Below, piece by piece: positions 54,653-63,830 of a DNA stretch of 64,000 bases; the stretch's first letter is position 1; every line of letters begins with the position of its first letter. The translations under genes and the position numbers were made by a program. Source of the stretch: Porphyromonadaceae bacterium UBA3327 (lineage in GTDB: Bacteria > Bacteroidota > Bacteroidia > Bacteroidales > Muribaculaceae); contig DERZ01000056.1 in the NCBI GenBank assembly GCA_002361155.1, forward strand, positions 13,822 through 77,821, read 5' to 3'. The notes beneath the pieces were generated by a model. That model ran no database searches. It was not told the DNA's origin and saw only the letters and a list, made by a program, of their open reading frames with translations.

Positions 54653-54685
54653 TTGTATATTATTGGAATCCTAATTTAAAAAGGA

Positions 54686-55888
54686 ATGGAAGAAAAGAAA
54701 ACCTTGCCTGTGCTTTTGCTTACGGGCTACCTTGGAAGCGGTAAGACCACGCTTTTGAACCGGATCCTCAACAACCGCCGAGGAATACGCTTTGCCGTGA
54801 TAGTGAATGATATAGGTGAAATCAACATAGATGCCGACCTCATCGCCAGGGATGGCGTGGTAGGCCAGGGAGACGACAGTCTGGTGCCCTTGCAGAACGG
54901 ATGCATCTGCTGTACGCTGAAGACCGACCTGATGAAGCAGCTTGCCGACCTGGTGTCGGCGCATAAATTCGATTATATCGTGATTGAGGCGAGTGGTATA
55001 TGTGAGCCGGAGCCTATAGCGCAGACCGTCTGCTCGATGCCGATGATGGGGGAGGAGTTCAACCGGAACGGTTCTGTGCGTCTTGACTGCATAGCCACCG
55101 TGGTGGACGCCCTTCGTCTCAGAGATGAATTCTCCGCCGGAGCTGACCTTGTGAAAAAGGATATCGAGGAGGAGGATATAGAGAATCTGATAATTCAGCA
55201 GATAGAATTCTGCAATGTGATTCTTCTCAACAAGATATCAGAAGTCTCGCCCGAGGAGGCGGCCGAGATCAAGGCTGTGGTCCGTGCGCTGCAGCCGTCA
55301 GCCGAGATCATCGAGTGCGATTATTGTGATGTCGATTTCGAGAAACTTCTGAACACCGGCGACTTCGACTTCGACAGGGTGGCAACAAGCGCGACATGGA
55401 TCCGCGGGATAGAATGCCCTCTTGATGAGGATAATGAGCATGAGCACGAGCACCACGAACCCCACGAACATCATGAACATGACGGTCATCACTGCCACCA
55501 TCATCATGAGGGTGAGGCTGAGGAATACGGTATCGGAACATTCGTATATTTCAGCAGAAAACCGTTTTCGCTCAATAAGTTCGACTGGTTCTGCGCGAAG
55601 CGTTGGCCTGCATCGGTGATAAGGACAAAGGGAGTATGTTACTTCAAGGAGAACACTGACATGTCCTATCTCTTCGAGCAGGCCGGAAGCCAGAAACGGC
55701 TTGTCGAGGCAGGGCAGTGGTATGCCACCGCTCCCGAAGAGGATCTGCGGGTGTTGCTTGCAAACAATCCGGATCTGATGCGTGATTGGGATGAGGTGTA
55801 CGGCGACCGTATGCAGAAGCTTGTGTTCATCGGCCGTAACATGGACAAGGAGGCTATCGTGAAGGAGCTCGACGACTGTCTTGACTGA
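54686..55888 (+). CDS. CobW-family GTP-dependent metallochaperone
   Basis: 400 residues. G3E GTPase: Walker A LTGYLGSGKTTLLNRIL (12-28), VNDIGEINIDADLI, the metal-binding CxCC motif GCICCTL (Cys73, Cys75, Cys76), Walker B-like YIVIEASGICEPEPI, and a guanine motif LLNKISEV. A His-rich loop at about 250-280 (many H with E, D and one C) leads into a CobW C-terminal domain (GIGTFVYFSRKPFSLNKFDW). The His loop points to zinc or another transition metal rather than cobalamin. Target enzyme not shown by context. Confidence 0.92.
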   Translation: MEEKKTLPVLLLTGYLGSGKTTLLNRILNNRRGIRFAVIVNDIGEINIDADLIARDGVVGQGDDSLVPLQNGCICCTLKTDLMKQLADLVSAHKFDYIVIEASGICEPEPIAQTVCSMPMMGEEFNRNGSVRLDCIATVVDALRLRDEFSAGADLVKKDIEEEDIENLIIQQIEFCNVILLNKISEVSPEEAAEIKAVVRALQPSAEIIECDYCDVDFEKLLNTGDFDFDRVATSATWIRGIECPLDEDNEHEHEHHEPHEHHEHDGHHCHHHHEGEAEEYGIGTFVYFSRKPFSLNKFDWFCAKRWPASVIRTKGVCYFKENTDMSYLFEQAGSQKRLVEAGQWYATAPEEDLRVLLANNPDLMRDWDEVYGDRMQKLVFIGRNMDKEAIVKELDDCLD

Positions 55889-55962
55889 CAGCGTGGCTCT
55901 TTCTACTCCAAATTCTCAGCTATAAGTGGCATTAACTAATTTCTAAATGACACTTAAAAACC

Positions 55963-57345
55963 TCAAGGTTCGGTAAATTCTAAACTTGAATCATTGATTT
56001 CAATGGAATTGTCAAGTCCGAGAAGGGTGTCGGGGACCCCTTTTCGGACTTGCTGTCTTGCGCCGAGTTTTATGAGTTTGTTGCAGGTCTGGGGTATGCT
56101 TTGTCCTCCTTCCGCGAGCTTTTTCATGGCGTTGTCGTAGGCTTTATGAGCGCTCTCGAGCCTTGACCCTATTTCGACGAAAGGCTGCATGAATTTACCC
56201 ACGCGGTCAAGCATTTCATTGGCAAGGGCATATACTTTCTCATGATTTTCAGCCTGTGCGATCTGTTGCCAGGTCATGGCGATTATTTTAAGAGCCGCGT
56301 AGAGGGTTTGTTCATCGGCTATATAGACATTGTGCTCCATAGCCTTTCGCCACAGGTCAGGGGCGGCATTGGTGGCTGTGAGCAGCGCAGCGCTGTTGGG
56401 AACAAACATTATCACGTAGCCAACGCTTCTCTTGGGAGGCCGGATATGTGAGGAGTAATCTTTTGCGGCGAGCTCAGCGACATGTTTGCGGATGCTTTCT
56501 ACGTGAGCGCGGAGCGAGCGGTTCCTTGTCTCGTCGCTCTCGGCATTCATATAGTCGAGATATGCCGAGAGTGACACCTTGGCATCGATCACCACGTCCC
56601 GTTCCTTGTCCAGATGAAGTATGACGTCAGGGCGCATGGCCGCCATGCCATCTTCCCGGACAATATTTCCGGATGCGTCTCTGATGAATGACTGAGTGTC
56701 GAAGTGAACGCCCTCGCTGAGTCCATGGGATTCGAGGAGCTCGGTGAGTACGGTCTCACCCCAGTCTCCCTGTATCTTGCCGCCGTTTCGCAGTGCGTTC
56801 GCGAGTCGGTCGGCACTTTCGCGTGCGGATTCGCTGCATCGGAGCAGATTGCTTATATCGGCCGACATCCTGCCGCCGAGTTCGCCATGCACGCGTGTGT
56901 TTTCAGTGACGGCCTCGCGCATCTGTCCAAGCTGCCGATTGAGAGGTTCAAGGATATGCACCATCGAGTCGCGGCTGGTCTGTTCGAATTCTTGCTGCCT
57001 TGCCTTGAGCAGTTCGGCGGTTGCGGTCTTCAGCTGTTCCTGCATTTTCGCCACCGTCTCGTCAAAACGGTTCTGCAGCGCGTCCATAGCCTCGCGGTGA
57101 TGTCTTTCCTGAAGGATGGAAGTACGTTTTTCGGTCTCCTCGCGGTCGGCCAATATGCGTTCGAATTTAATCTGTTCCGATTTAAGCCGCTCGTCTGCCA
57201 CCGTAATCTCCGTCTCCAGCCGCCGTATGACGGAAGCAGACTCCTTTGTCTCAGCCTCAAAACGGCTCTTGCAGCGGTTAGAGCCGATCACATATCCGAC
57301 AGCGATGCCTGCCACGCAGAGCAGTACCCAGACAATTATCTCCAT
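55963..57345 (-). CDS. rmuC: DNA recombination protein RmuC
   Basis: 460 residues from the ATG at 57345, which places a membrane helix at the N-terminus (MEIIVWVLLCVAGIAVGYVI); a start eight codons earlier is possible. A long coiled coil (residues ~30-190) is followed by the RmuC nuclease-like domain: GKIQGDWGETVLTELLESHGL, RPDVILHLDKERDVVIDAKVSLSAY, VGYVIMFVPNSAALLTA. RmuC limits inversions at inverted repeats. The C-terminal tail ends NSIEINDSSLEFTEP. Confidence 0.93.
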   Translation of the reverse strand: MEIIVWVLLCVAGIAVGYVIGSNRCKSRFEAETKESASVIRRLETEITVADERLKSEQIKFERILADREETEKRTSILQERHHREAMDALQNRFDETVAKMQEQLKTATAELLKARQQEFEQTSRDSMVHILEPLNRQLGQMREAVTENTRVHGELGGRMSADISNLLRCSESARESADRLANALRNGGKIQGDWGETVLTELLESHGLSEGVHFDTQSFIRDASGNIVREDGMAAMRPDVILHLDKERDVVIDAKVSLSAYLDYMNAESDETRNRSLRAHVESIRKHVAELAAKDYSSHIRPPKRSVGYVIMFVPNSAALLTATNAAPDLWRKAMEHNVYIADEQTLYAALKIIAMTWQQIAQAENHEKVYALANEMLDRVGKFMQPFVEIGSRLESAHKAYDNAMKKLAEGGQSIPQTCNKLIKLGARQQVRKGVPDTLLGLDNSIEINDSSLEFTEP

Positions 57346-57366
57346 TGTATCCGAATTTTCAACACA

Positions 57367-57374
57367 CAAAAATA
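57367..57374 (-). promoter_or_regulatory. -7 box for rmuC
   Basis: TATTTTTG on the minus strand (complement of 57367-57374), 22 bases before the ATG at 57345. It favours that ATG over the one at 57369. No clear -33 box. Confidence 0.45.
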
Positions 57375-57556
57375 GTCAAAATATTTGAGACGTTGTAGTC
57401 CTGCGGAAGTAAAAAACTTAAAAAATAATTCGTAAGATCAAATATCAATTTTAGGAAACTCCTTTATTAATTCTTATTCAGGCGTGCGTCGTATCTGCTC
57501 AATACCGCTGTATGAACGACAGCTCCTTTTGGGAAATCCGGTTTCCGTTAACATAG

Positions 57557-58100
57557 TCGGACACAGAGACTGTGTTCTATTACTTTAATGATGAATGGAT
57601 ATCGGGAGCCGTACCTGAAATGATAGATACCGATTCGATCTCAAAGATAGAAGTCAAGAATAATAAATATGGCAACCGTGCGCTTTTTATAACCGTATCT
57701 CCGGCTACGATGGCTCAGTTGAAATCGGATGTACACGAGGCAACAAAAGATCTCTGGGTATATAATGACCCTGTCTGTGAATTTCCCTGAGGAAGCGGCA
57801 AACTCAGAGAATGGATAAATGCCAACATTCAGATTCCGGAAGGCTATAAGGGTTGTGAAAGAGTTATTGTTAAGTTTTATGTCCAGCCGGATGGATCCAT
57901 CACTGATGCGAAGTTATTCAGACCAAGTAAAAACAATGACGCCAATGCCGAAGCATTAAGACTTGTCGGTGCTTTGCCTAAATTCAGAGTGAAATTTTAC
58001 ACGCCACAAAAACATCGCATAGGTCTTATGTTGCCTATCACTTTCACAGAGCCGGGAGCAATATTCATCAGAGGCAAAGAGATTCTGATTGACAAAAAAG
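57557..58100 (+). pseudogene. Decayed TonB-C-terminal-domain protein (premature UGA)
   Basis: One reading frame encodes a typical Bacteroidales energy-transducer/TonB C-terminal-like protein. An N-terminal part (FYYFNDEWISGAVPEMIDTD, SISKIEVKNNKYGNRALFI, DLWVYNDPVCEFP) is followed by a UGA at 57788-57790, and the frame then continues with GSGKLREWINANIQIPEGY, ERVIVKFYVQPDGSITDAKL and RLVGALPKFRV. The UGA falls where relatives have the first Gly of FPGG (GGA to TGA). A TAG at 57554-57556 closes the frame upstream and no signal peptide is found, so the 5' end is also lost. After ~58090 the frame runs on to 58291 without homology. Other genes here end in UGA, so recoding is unlikely. Confidence 0.7.
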
Positions 58101-58193
58101 TGAGGCTGCCAAACCGCTCTTTCCCATCTGCATCCGGGGCTGGCAGAAATATCGTTGCTTTTTCTCGTTATTTGCAATTCTTTTGCTCTTTTG

Positions 58194-58225
58194 TTTGCTT
58201 TTTAGTAAATTTTAATATATATTTG
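58194..58225 (+). promoter_or_regulatory. Promoter for the two small secreted genes
   Basis: TTTG 58194-58197, 20 bp, TATATTTG 58218-58225: full match. It lies past the homologous part of the decayed gene and 125 bases before the ATG at 58351. Confidence 0.75.
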
Positions 58226-58350
58226 CATCATTGGATGATATTTGCATCGCTTAGCGGAATTTTATGTTATATCAACAACAAGGAACAGTAATGCAGCATC
58301 CATTCATTCGATAAATAAATTGAACGTTAAACAATTTAAATCCAGGTATT

Positions 58351-58506
58351 ATGAAAAGATTATTTGCCATCCTGGTGGCCGCAACGGCCATTCTTTCCGC
58401 GACAGCACAACTCAAAGTAACCGGCTCCGGTCATGTTCAGGTAGAACTGAATTCCGGCACATCAATAGAAGCCGGTACGAATTTTTCAATAACGACAAAT
58501 CAATAA
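58351..58506 (+). CDS. 51-residue secreted peptide or gene stub
   Basis: Starts with a clear signal peptide (MKRLFAILVAATAILSATAQ), and the mature part would be only ~31 residues (LKVTGSGHVQVELNSGTSIE and a few more). This looks like the N-terminus of longer Bacteroidales surface proteins that begin QLKV..xGxV. It could therefore be a truncated remnant, or a real short exported peptide. Two bases separate its stop from the next ATG. Confidence 0.5.
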   Translation: MKRLFAILVAATAILSATAQLKVTGSGHVQVELNSGTSIEAGTNFSITTNQ

Positions 58507-58508
58507 TT

Positions 58509-59348
58509 ATGAAAAAAATACTGATATTGACCATTCTGTCTTTAGCTGGGGTATTACAGATGCCAGCTCAAGGCTATGTCGGGATTTTGTCCGAAGCAGT
58601 CGACAACGACGAATATATCCCACTTCTAAAGGAAGGTAAAGTTTGGGTGTGGAATGCGTGCAACGAAGGTGTTGGTTACGACTTCTCTGTGTATTTCACG
58701 GTTGTCGGGCAGGAAGAGATTGATGGCAGAAACTGTTTCCGCATAACTCAGACTTCGGAATTAGAATACTTGAACGGTTATGAATATATACTGTTCGAGG
58801 AGAACCGTAAGGTCGAAATGCGCTTCGAGTTCGAGGATGGACATGCGGAGTTTCTTCCTCTATACGATTTCAACATTAAGCCAGGGATGGAAAGTCAGAT
58901 TCTGGAAGTTATAGGATCAAAGGTATGGCCCCCAAATCCCAATTTAGTTATGAAGGCTAAGGCCGAGGTATACGTAAAGGCGTACGGTCATGAATGGAGA
59001 AAAATAGAACTGGAAGATAAATGGATGGATATGGATGTAGTATGGGTAGAGGGCATCGGCGCGCCTTATCGCCATTACATGCTGACAAAATTTTATGGAA
59101 TGGATGCTGACAACGGCATTTATCTCTTTGGTTTCCGCGAATGCATTGACAACGGCGAGACGATATTCACCATGTCGGATTTTGGAGAGACTCTTTACAT
59201 AGATGATCTTCCATTTGAAACTGAGGCTATACAAAGCGATACTCCCGTCTACGACATGCTTGGACGGCGCGTTACCTCCATGTCTCGCGGAGGAATCTAC
59301 GTCCGCGATGGCAAGAAGTTCGTATATTTACGTCATGAGTCAGAGTGA
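58509..59348 (+). CDS. Secreted protein with LGRRV-type C-terminal tail
   Basis: 279 residues from the ATG at 58509, which opens a signal peptide (MKKILILTILSLAGVLQMPA). The body is an uncharacterised beta-rich domain (LLKEGKVWVWNACNEGVGYD at the start). The end reads YDMLGRRVTSMSRGGIYVRD, the same tail type as the secreted protein at 3423-5195. No enzyme motif is seen. It is probably co-transcribed with the 51-residue ORF. Confidence 0.75.
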   Translation: MKKILILTILSLAGVLQMPAQGYVGILSEAVDNDEYIPLLKEGKVWVWNACNEGVGYDFSVYFTVVGQEEIDGRNCFRITQTSELEYLNGYEYILFEENRKVEMRFEFEDGHAEFLPLYDFNIKPGMESQILEVIGSKVWPPNPNLVMKAKAEVYVKAYGHEWRKIELEDKWMDMDVVWVEGIGAPYRHYMLTKFYGMDADNGIYLFGFRECIDNGETIFTMSDFGETLYIDDLPFETEAIQSDTPVYDMLGRRVTSMSRGGIYVRDGKKFVYLRHESE

Positions 59349-59410
59349 TGAAGTGCTAAGTAACCGACCTTCCTTGTTGCGGGGGCATTGGTAGGGTATG
59401 GCTTCGCGAG

Positions 59411-59505
59411 CGCGGACCGGTTGTACATTAGAACTTATACAGGCAGGCTTCAATACGCTATTACGGACGGCTGTACGTTCCAGTGTACGGTCCGCGTTTC
59501 TCTTT
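59411..59505 (+). terminator. Elaborate hairpin after the secreted gene
   Basis: CGCGGACCG (59411-59419) pairs perfectly with 59488-59496. Inside, TACATT/AGTGTA-type, GAAC/GTTC (59431-59434, 59477-59480) and TACAG/CTGTA (59438-59442, 59471-59475) segments also pair. It is followed by TTTCTCTTTTTTT. It acts at least as a terminator; the length (~86 bases) allows a small structured RNA. The rest of the 322-base gap (59349-59670) is AT-rich, with no gene seen. Confidence 0.6.
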
Positions 59506-59670
59506 TTTTGAGATATGCTGTTTCTGCGGAGGTGAAAAATATTGTTTTTTAAGATTTATTTATTAATTTTATGATGCGAAAAATATTCTCGATTGAATTG
59601 TCGTTTTTCCGGCGATGAATAAGTGAGGGTGTAAGCATTTGTATGACATTGAATACCAATAATTAATATC

Positions 59671-62600
59671 ATGATCTACGAAAAAAACAAAGTTTATTCA
59701 TTTGACCGTAATGATTTCTCTGTCAGTAAAGAGACGGGACGTACCTTTTTTCTGCTTAATGATGACAACTCCGATTATACGATGCGGATTGTGCCGTTTA
59801 AATTTCAGACCGTCAATACACCGGATAGCCTTAAATGCCGATACCTTGGCAATGGCAGATGGGAACAGGTGAAACGGGACCTTGTACCCCGGCTTTATGA
59901 GGAGGGAGGAGTATATGAATTTACGGTTCTGCATCAGATGCGCAATCTTCAGGGTTCTTGCGTGATGAGCGATGATATCAACGGTATCCGGTTCTCCTGC
60001 GTCAGCATGGGGAACAAGCGGTTCAGGGAATATCAGAGAATCCGCTGCAGGGTAGGATACCCGAAAAATGAAAATGAGGAAATCATTCTTACCCCGGTGG
60101 AGGAGAGCCTCGTCAACAAATCGAAATTTGACAGCAATAAGTTTCTGATGCTTCCATCTGTACGCGGTTTCGTCCGATTCTTTGGAAACAGGCTTGAGAA
60201 ATCCGACAAGTGGGTAGATGCCATATCCCGTGAAACCGACGGCGATAATGAATGGCTTATTAATATGCTTGTCAATATCTGCAGCCATATTCCGGAATGG
60301 AGCCGAGGCAGACGCAGGAATCTTCTTAAGGTGCTTCGTGCGGTTATTGTGGAGGTGATAGAGAATTCCAGTTATCTTGAGGGGTTTCCATTGCGCGAGA
60401 TATATCAGAAGAAGGAGGTTCTCGAGAATCTGGCCACTGTCTGTGACGAATATCTCGAGGCTCTTGATCTTATCTCCGACGGCACCCACACAGCATTCAT
60501 TTCCACCATTCTCTCAAGACTGCAGACATCGGGTATTCTTTTCAGGGCCGAACACAAATTCGGTGTGCTGAAAGCTCTTTTCGCACTTGGATGTGACCTG
60601 TCGGCCGATGCCGTCGAAATTCTGCTGTCGCTTTCCAAAGCGCGCCACAAGGAAACGGGTTTTGTCCGTGATCATGTACCGGTGTTCATTCCCTTGCTTT
60701 CCGAATACGTGGAGAAGCAGTCGAAAGGAATTAATCCGCACGACCGTCGCAGTCTGCGTCTTCTTATAAAGACCATAGCCGTGGAACTGCTTCTGACCGA
60801 GAATATGGAATTTCCTCAATGGAGCCGACACCGCGGTCTGATGTATTCGTCGGCCTCTCTTCTGGGAGTGTGCGACGAGAGCGTGCTGACTGAAAAGTCG
60901 TATCTGTCGCTTACAGGGCAGCTTACCGAGTCTCTCGAATTTTCCTGGAAGGATATAGAGGACGTGAATATGCTCACATCCACCAAACTTGCACTTCCGG
61001 TATGGAAAAAGGAGAATGTATCAGCCCGGTTTGACGGCGAAAACTCATGTGTCAGAATCGCGGCGGGTCAGTTGTCGGTGGAATCGACAGTGGCCGGATA
61101 CAACTCGCGTACAGCCATCAGGCGCACCCTCGGAGAAAACATAGAGGCGTCGGTCACACTTCACGACCGTCTTTCTACAAAGGATAATCCCGACGGAAAG
61201 ACCGTAGGGCGACGCGTGAAGCTGTGGAGCGAGGCTGAAGCCGCTATCTGGAATGAGAATTTCACGGTTCCGGTTGCCCCTAAAACAAAAAAATCGGCAA
61301 AACTGCTTCTTGAACCTGGCGACAGAGTGAAAATCAGGATTACGGGTCAGCCGGAATGGGACAGGCTGAGCTGTGCTGTCTGTTCGGATGTTTATCAGGG
61401 ATACGGCATATTGTCGATCTGGGACATATCGCTCCTTCCGGTGAAAAGTGTAGGTCTGGAGATGTTCATGCATGAGGGGAAACCGATGATATTCGAAGCT
61501 ACCGTGAAGGCTGTGGATGAGGACGGCAACTATGAGTTCTCGCTGTTCAGGCAGTCGCTCGATATCCATGAGTCACGGGCCAGAACCAATTATGATTCGG
61601 GCGATGTTATAGAGGGAATAGTGACCGGAGGCAACGACAAGCAGGCTTTTCTGATCACCGAGTCGGGTTACACGGCTATATATCATTGCGGCAAGGAGAT
61701 CCCGAAGAAGAATACTGTGGTGTGTGTCTACATCAGGAGTGTCAACCGGAAGCTAAGGGATGACAAACTTTATGTCAACGCCTATCCGGCGGAAGGGGAG
61801 AGCTATGACATGTCGGAGAAGGAGGCCGAGTCGAATATAAGGGATATGTTCGTATCGCTGATACGTAGCCTGTGGTCAGGCGATGTCTACGAAGATGTGC
61901 CGGATGTGATCTCGGAACCGGTGGAGGAGTTCGGCGAAGAGGAATACCTGCTGGCAGATGATGTGGCCGCCTTGGCTACATTGTTCGAGACCCAGTCTTT
62001 CCTTATAAGGGAGACTCCCGGCATTTCGTACGACATGCTGGGATTTGCCGCGCTTCTTGCAAAGATGGCTGCGGATACGGAGCATGTCGCGTCGATAACT
62101 GCAAAAATGGCTGCGCTGGAATCTCTTGATGCTTTTTCTGTTGAAGGAAAAGTGGACGAGGAGCGCCTGAGCAGACTCGAAGAGTCGGCGTCGAGGCTCG
62201 GGATCCGGGATACCGACCTCAACTATCTTACCGGCTCCATCCGTCTGCTGTCATATCTTGAATCGGACAAATCAGACAGCGTGCTGACAGCTCCGTCGAA
62301 AAACAGCGAGCATGACCGTCTGCGTTCCCTTATCCTTGCATACAATATTGTATCTCGGTATGGAGTGCGCGGAGTGCGCAGGGAATTGAGGGAGGAAATT
62401 TTCCGGATAGTCGGAGTGAAACCCTCGCAGGAATATATCTCTACAATCGACAGGCATGAGGACGAGCTGCATGAATTCAAGACCTCTCTGGTGTTTCCGG
62501 CTTCCAACCACATGCGGCCCAACGAGAAGGCGCAGGGCCGCGAGATTTGCCAGATTATCGACGGTATGCTGAATACCGACGGCGGTACGCTCTACATAGG

Positions 62601-62958
62601 TGTTTCCAATACCGGCTCGCATGTAGGACTGCATCCGGACTTCGTATATCTGAGCAAAGGTCGTGATGACTATGACCTCGCCGATGTCAAGGATAAGTTC
62701 GAACTCTTGTTCTACAACGACATGCGGTTCAATATCGGTCTGCTGTGCGGAGGCCGGCTGCTGCGTGAGTTTATAGATTTCCGCTGGGAGGAGCGCGACC
62801 GGCAACATATAGCCGTGATAACGGTCACTCCTTTTCCGGGAGTAGTGCGGATGTCCGACGGACTGGTATTTGTGCGCCAGGGCTCATCGACAGAACCGAT
62901 CCGCGCATCTGCCGCCATCGACGACTACGAACGACAGCGCCTGTCCCGGTTCTCCTGA
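59671..62958 (+). CDS. Large OB-fold plus Schlafen AlbA_2 domain protein
   Basis: 1095 residues, no signal peptide. The C-terminus (about 925-1095) is an AlbA_2/Schlafen-like divergent AAA domain: HEFKTSLVFPASNHMR, REICQIIDGMLNTDGGTLYI, GVSNTGSHVGLHPDF, and VFVRQGSSTEPIRAS near the end. Two S1/OB-like segments precede it (LLEPGDRVKIRITGQPEW ~543, SGDVIEGIVTGGNDKQAFLI ~642), and the N-terminal ~150 residues also look OB-like. The middle (~180-520) is helical and unassigned. AlbA_2 proteins include nucleases, transcription factors and phage-defence effectors. It stands alone with no defence partners visible. Function unknown; nucleic-acid binding is likely. Confidence 0.8.
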   Translation: MIYEKNKVYSFDRNDFSVSKETGRTFFLLNDDNSDYTMRIVPFKFQTVNTPDSLKCRYLGNGRWEQVKRDLVPRLYEEGGVYEFTVLHQMRNLQGSCVMSDDINGIRFSCVSMGNKRFREYQRIRCRVGYPKNENEEIILTPVEESLVNKSKFDSNKFLMLPSVRGFVRFFGNRLEKSDKWVDAISRETDGDNEWLINMLVNICSHIPEWSRGRRRNLLKVLRAVIVEVIENSSYLEGFPLREIYQKKEVLENLATVCDEYLEALDLISDGTHTAFISTILSRLQTSGILFRAEHKFGVLKALFALGCDLSADAVEILLSLSKARHKETGFVRDHVPVFIPLLSEYVEKQSKGINPHDRRSLRLLIKTIAVELLLTENMEFPQWSRHRGLMYSSASLLGVCDESVLTEKSYLSLTGQLTESLEFSWKDIEDVNMLTSTKLALPVWKKENVSARFDGENSCVRIAAGQLSVESTVAGYNSRTAIRRTLGENIEASVTLHDRLSTKDNPDGKTVGRRVKLWSEAEAAIWNENFTVPVAPKTKKSAKLLLEPGDRVKIRITGQPEWDRLSCAVCSDVYQGYGILSIWDISLLPVKSVGLEMFMHEGKPMIFEATVKAVDEDGNYEFSLFRQSLDIHESRARTNYDSGDVIEGIVTGGNDKQAFLITESGYTAIYHCGKEIPKKNTVVCVYIRSVNRKLRDDKLYVNAYPAEGESYDMSEKEAESNIRDMFVSLIRSLWSGDVYEDVPDVISEPVEEFGEEEYLLADDVAALATLFETQSFLIRETPGISYDMLGFAALLAKMAADTEHVASITAKMAALESLDAFSVEGKVDEERLSRLEESASRLGIRDTDLNYLTGSIRLLSYLESDKSDSVLTAPSKNSEHDRLRSLILAYNIVSRYGVRGVRRELREEIFRIVGVKPSQEYISTIDRHEDELHEFKTSLVFPASNHMRPNEKAQGREICQIIDGMLNTDGGTLYIGVSNTGSHVGLHPDFVYLSKGRDDYDLADVKDKFELLFYNDMRFNIGLLCGGRLLREFIDFRWEERDRQHIAVITVTPFPGVVRMSDGLVFVRQGSSTEPIRASAAIDDYERQRLSRFS

Positions 62959-63077
62959 TCAGGGACGCGCTCTTGCACGCGCATTATAAAAGTTGCCTGC
63001 AATAAAAGAATCTCGAGTGGTTTAACATGGATCTGCTGACAAAACGAAATAGGAGACTGAAATATCCCGAAGATTAA

Positions 63078-63109
63078 TTAGGGCTGATGTTTAATTACAT
63101 CAGCCCTAA
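63078..63109. terminator. Convergent-gene terminator
   Basis: TTAGGGCTGATGT (63078-63090) and its exact complement (63097-63109), loop of 6 bases, between the AlbA_2 gene and the convergent DUF6198 gene. Confidence 0.75.
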
Positions 63110-63142
63110 TGATAAACTTATAGAAACCTTATATCAGGTAGA

Positions 63143-63829
63143 TCATTTGTGTATGATACCAGATGTGATCTTTCTCAAATTTGATCGCGTGAAAACTCTC
63201 GTTGTCATGAAAGTCACTATGTATCCCGTTATCAAGGCTGCTATTACAGTTCCTTCACGAACGCCGTCAATTCTTCCGGCCATAAACCATGATAGAATTA
63301 CAGCACCTGTTACAAGAGAAATATCAAACAAAACTTTCGTACTGCCGAAAGATCTGTTGAATCTTCGTGAAGTGTATTTTACAAAGCCTTCGGCACTCAT
63401 CATTGCCACATCAGGCTTTATTTCCAATGCTACTCCGACACCTTGTATTATACAGCCCAACATCAGAATGAATACCGCCATTACATAATTTAAGATATGC
63501 AAGCCCTCCATCAACCTCATGTTAAAGTCAATAAAGATTGAGAACGGAACTGAGAACGGAATCTGGAGAAGAATCTCTATGTAGTCTTTTTTTGAAGCGT
63601 GATGCCCGGCCAATAAGAGTTGTCCTATGATAAGGACCATATTGAAAATGAACGTAGCCCCGCCAAGTGTAAGAGGTGTATTGAGCGACAATACATAATT
63701 CAGACTTGAAATCGGCGTAGTTCCAAGAGAAGAGGCTACGATCAAGACCATTCCCAAAGACAGACAATATAGTCCTGTAGAGAATACCAGATAGCGTAAT
63801 ATAAGATTTTTTATATATGGCTTATCCAT
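63143..63829 (-). CDS. YczE/DUF6198 family membrane protein
   Basis: 228 residues with about five or six membrane helices. The LRYLVFSTGLYCLSLGMVLI start and SSLGTTPISSLNYVLS motif are typical of the YczE/YyaS/YitT-like DUF6198 group, and GVALEIKPDVAMMSAEGFVK fits the second half. Substrate unknown. It lies right behind a strong palindromic operator (63831-63873), so it is probably repressed or activated by a specific regulator encoded elsewhere. Confidence 0.85.
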   Translation of the reverse strand: MDKPYIKNLILRYLVFSTGLYCLSLGMVLIVASSLGTTPISSLNYVLSLNTPLTLGGATFIFNMVLIIGQLLLAGHHASKKDYIEILLQIPFSVPFSIFIDFNMRLMEGLHILNYVMAVFILMLGCIIQGVGVALEIKPDVAMMSAEGFVKYTSRRFNRSFGSTKVLFDISLVTGAVILSWFMAGRIDGVREGTVIAALITGYIVTFMTTRVFTRSNLRKITSGIIHK

Positions 63830-63830
63830 G

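Noticed and set aside
57788-57790. UGA as a sense codon (Gly or selenocysteine) in the TonB-C gene
   Set aside because: Many clear genes in the window (for example dapF, dapL, smpB and hemW) end in TGA, so the code is standard. The position is Gly in relatives and no selenocysteine element is recognised.
59671-63829. A multi-gene defence island built around the AlbA_2 protein
   Set aside because: The neighbours are small secreted proteins, a decayed TonB-C gene and a membrane transporter; no nuclease, helicase, methylase or reverse transcriptase partner is present.
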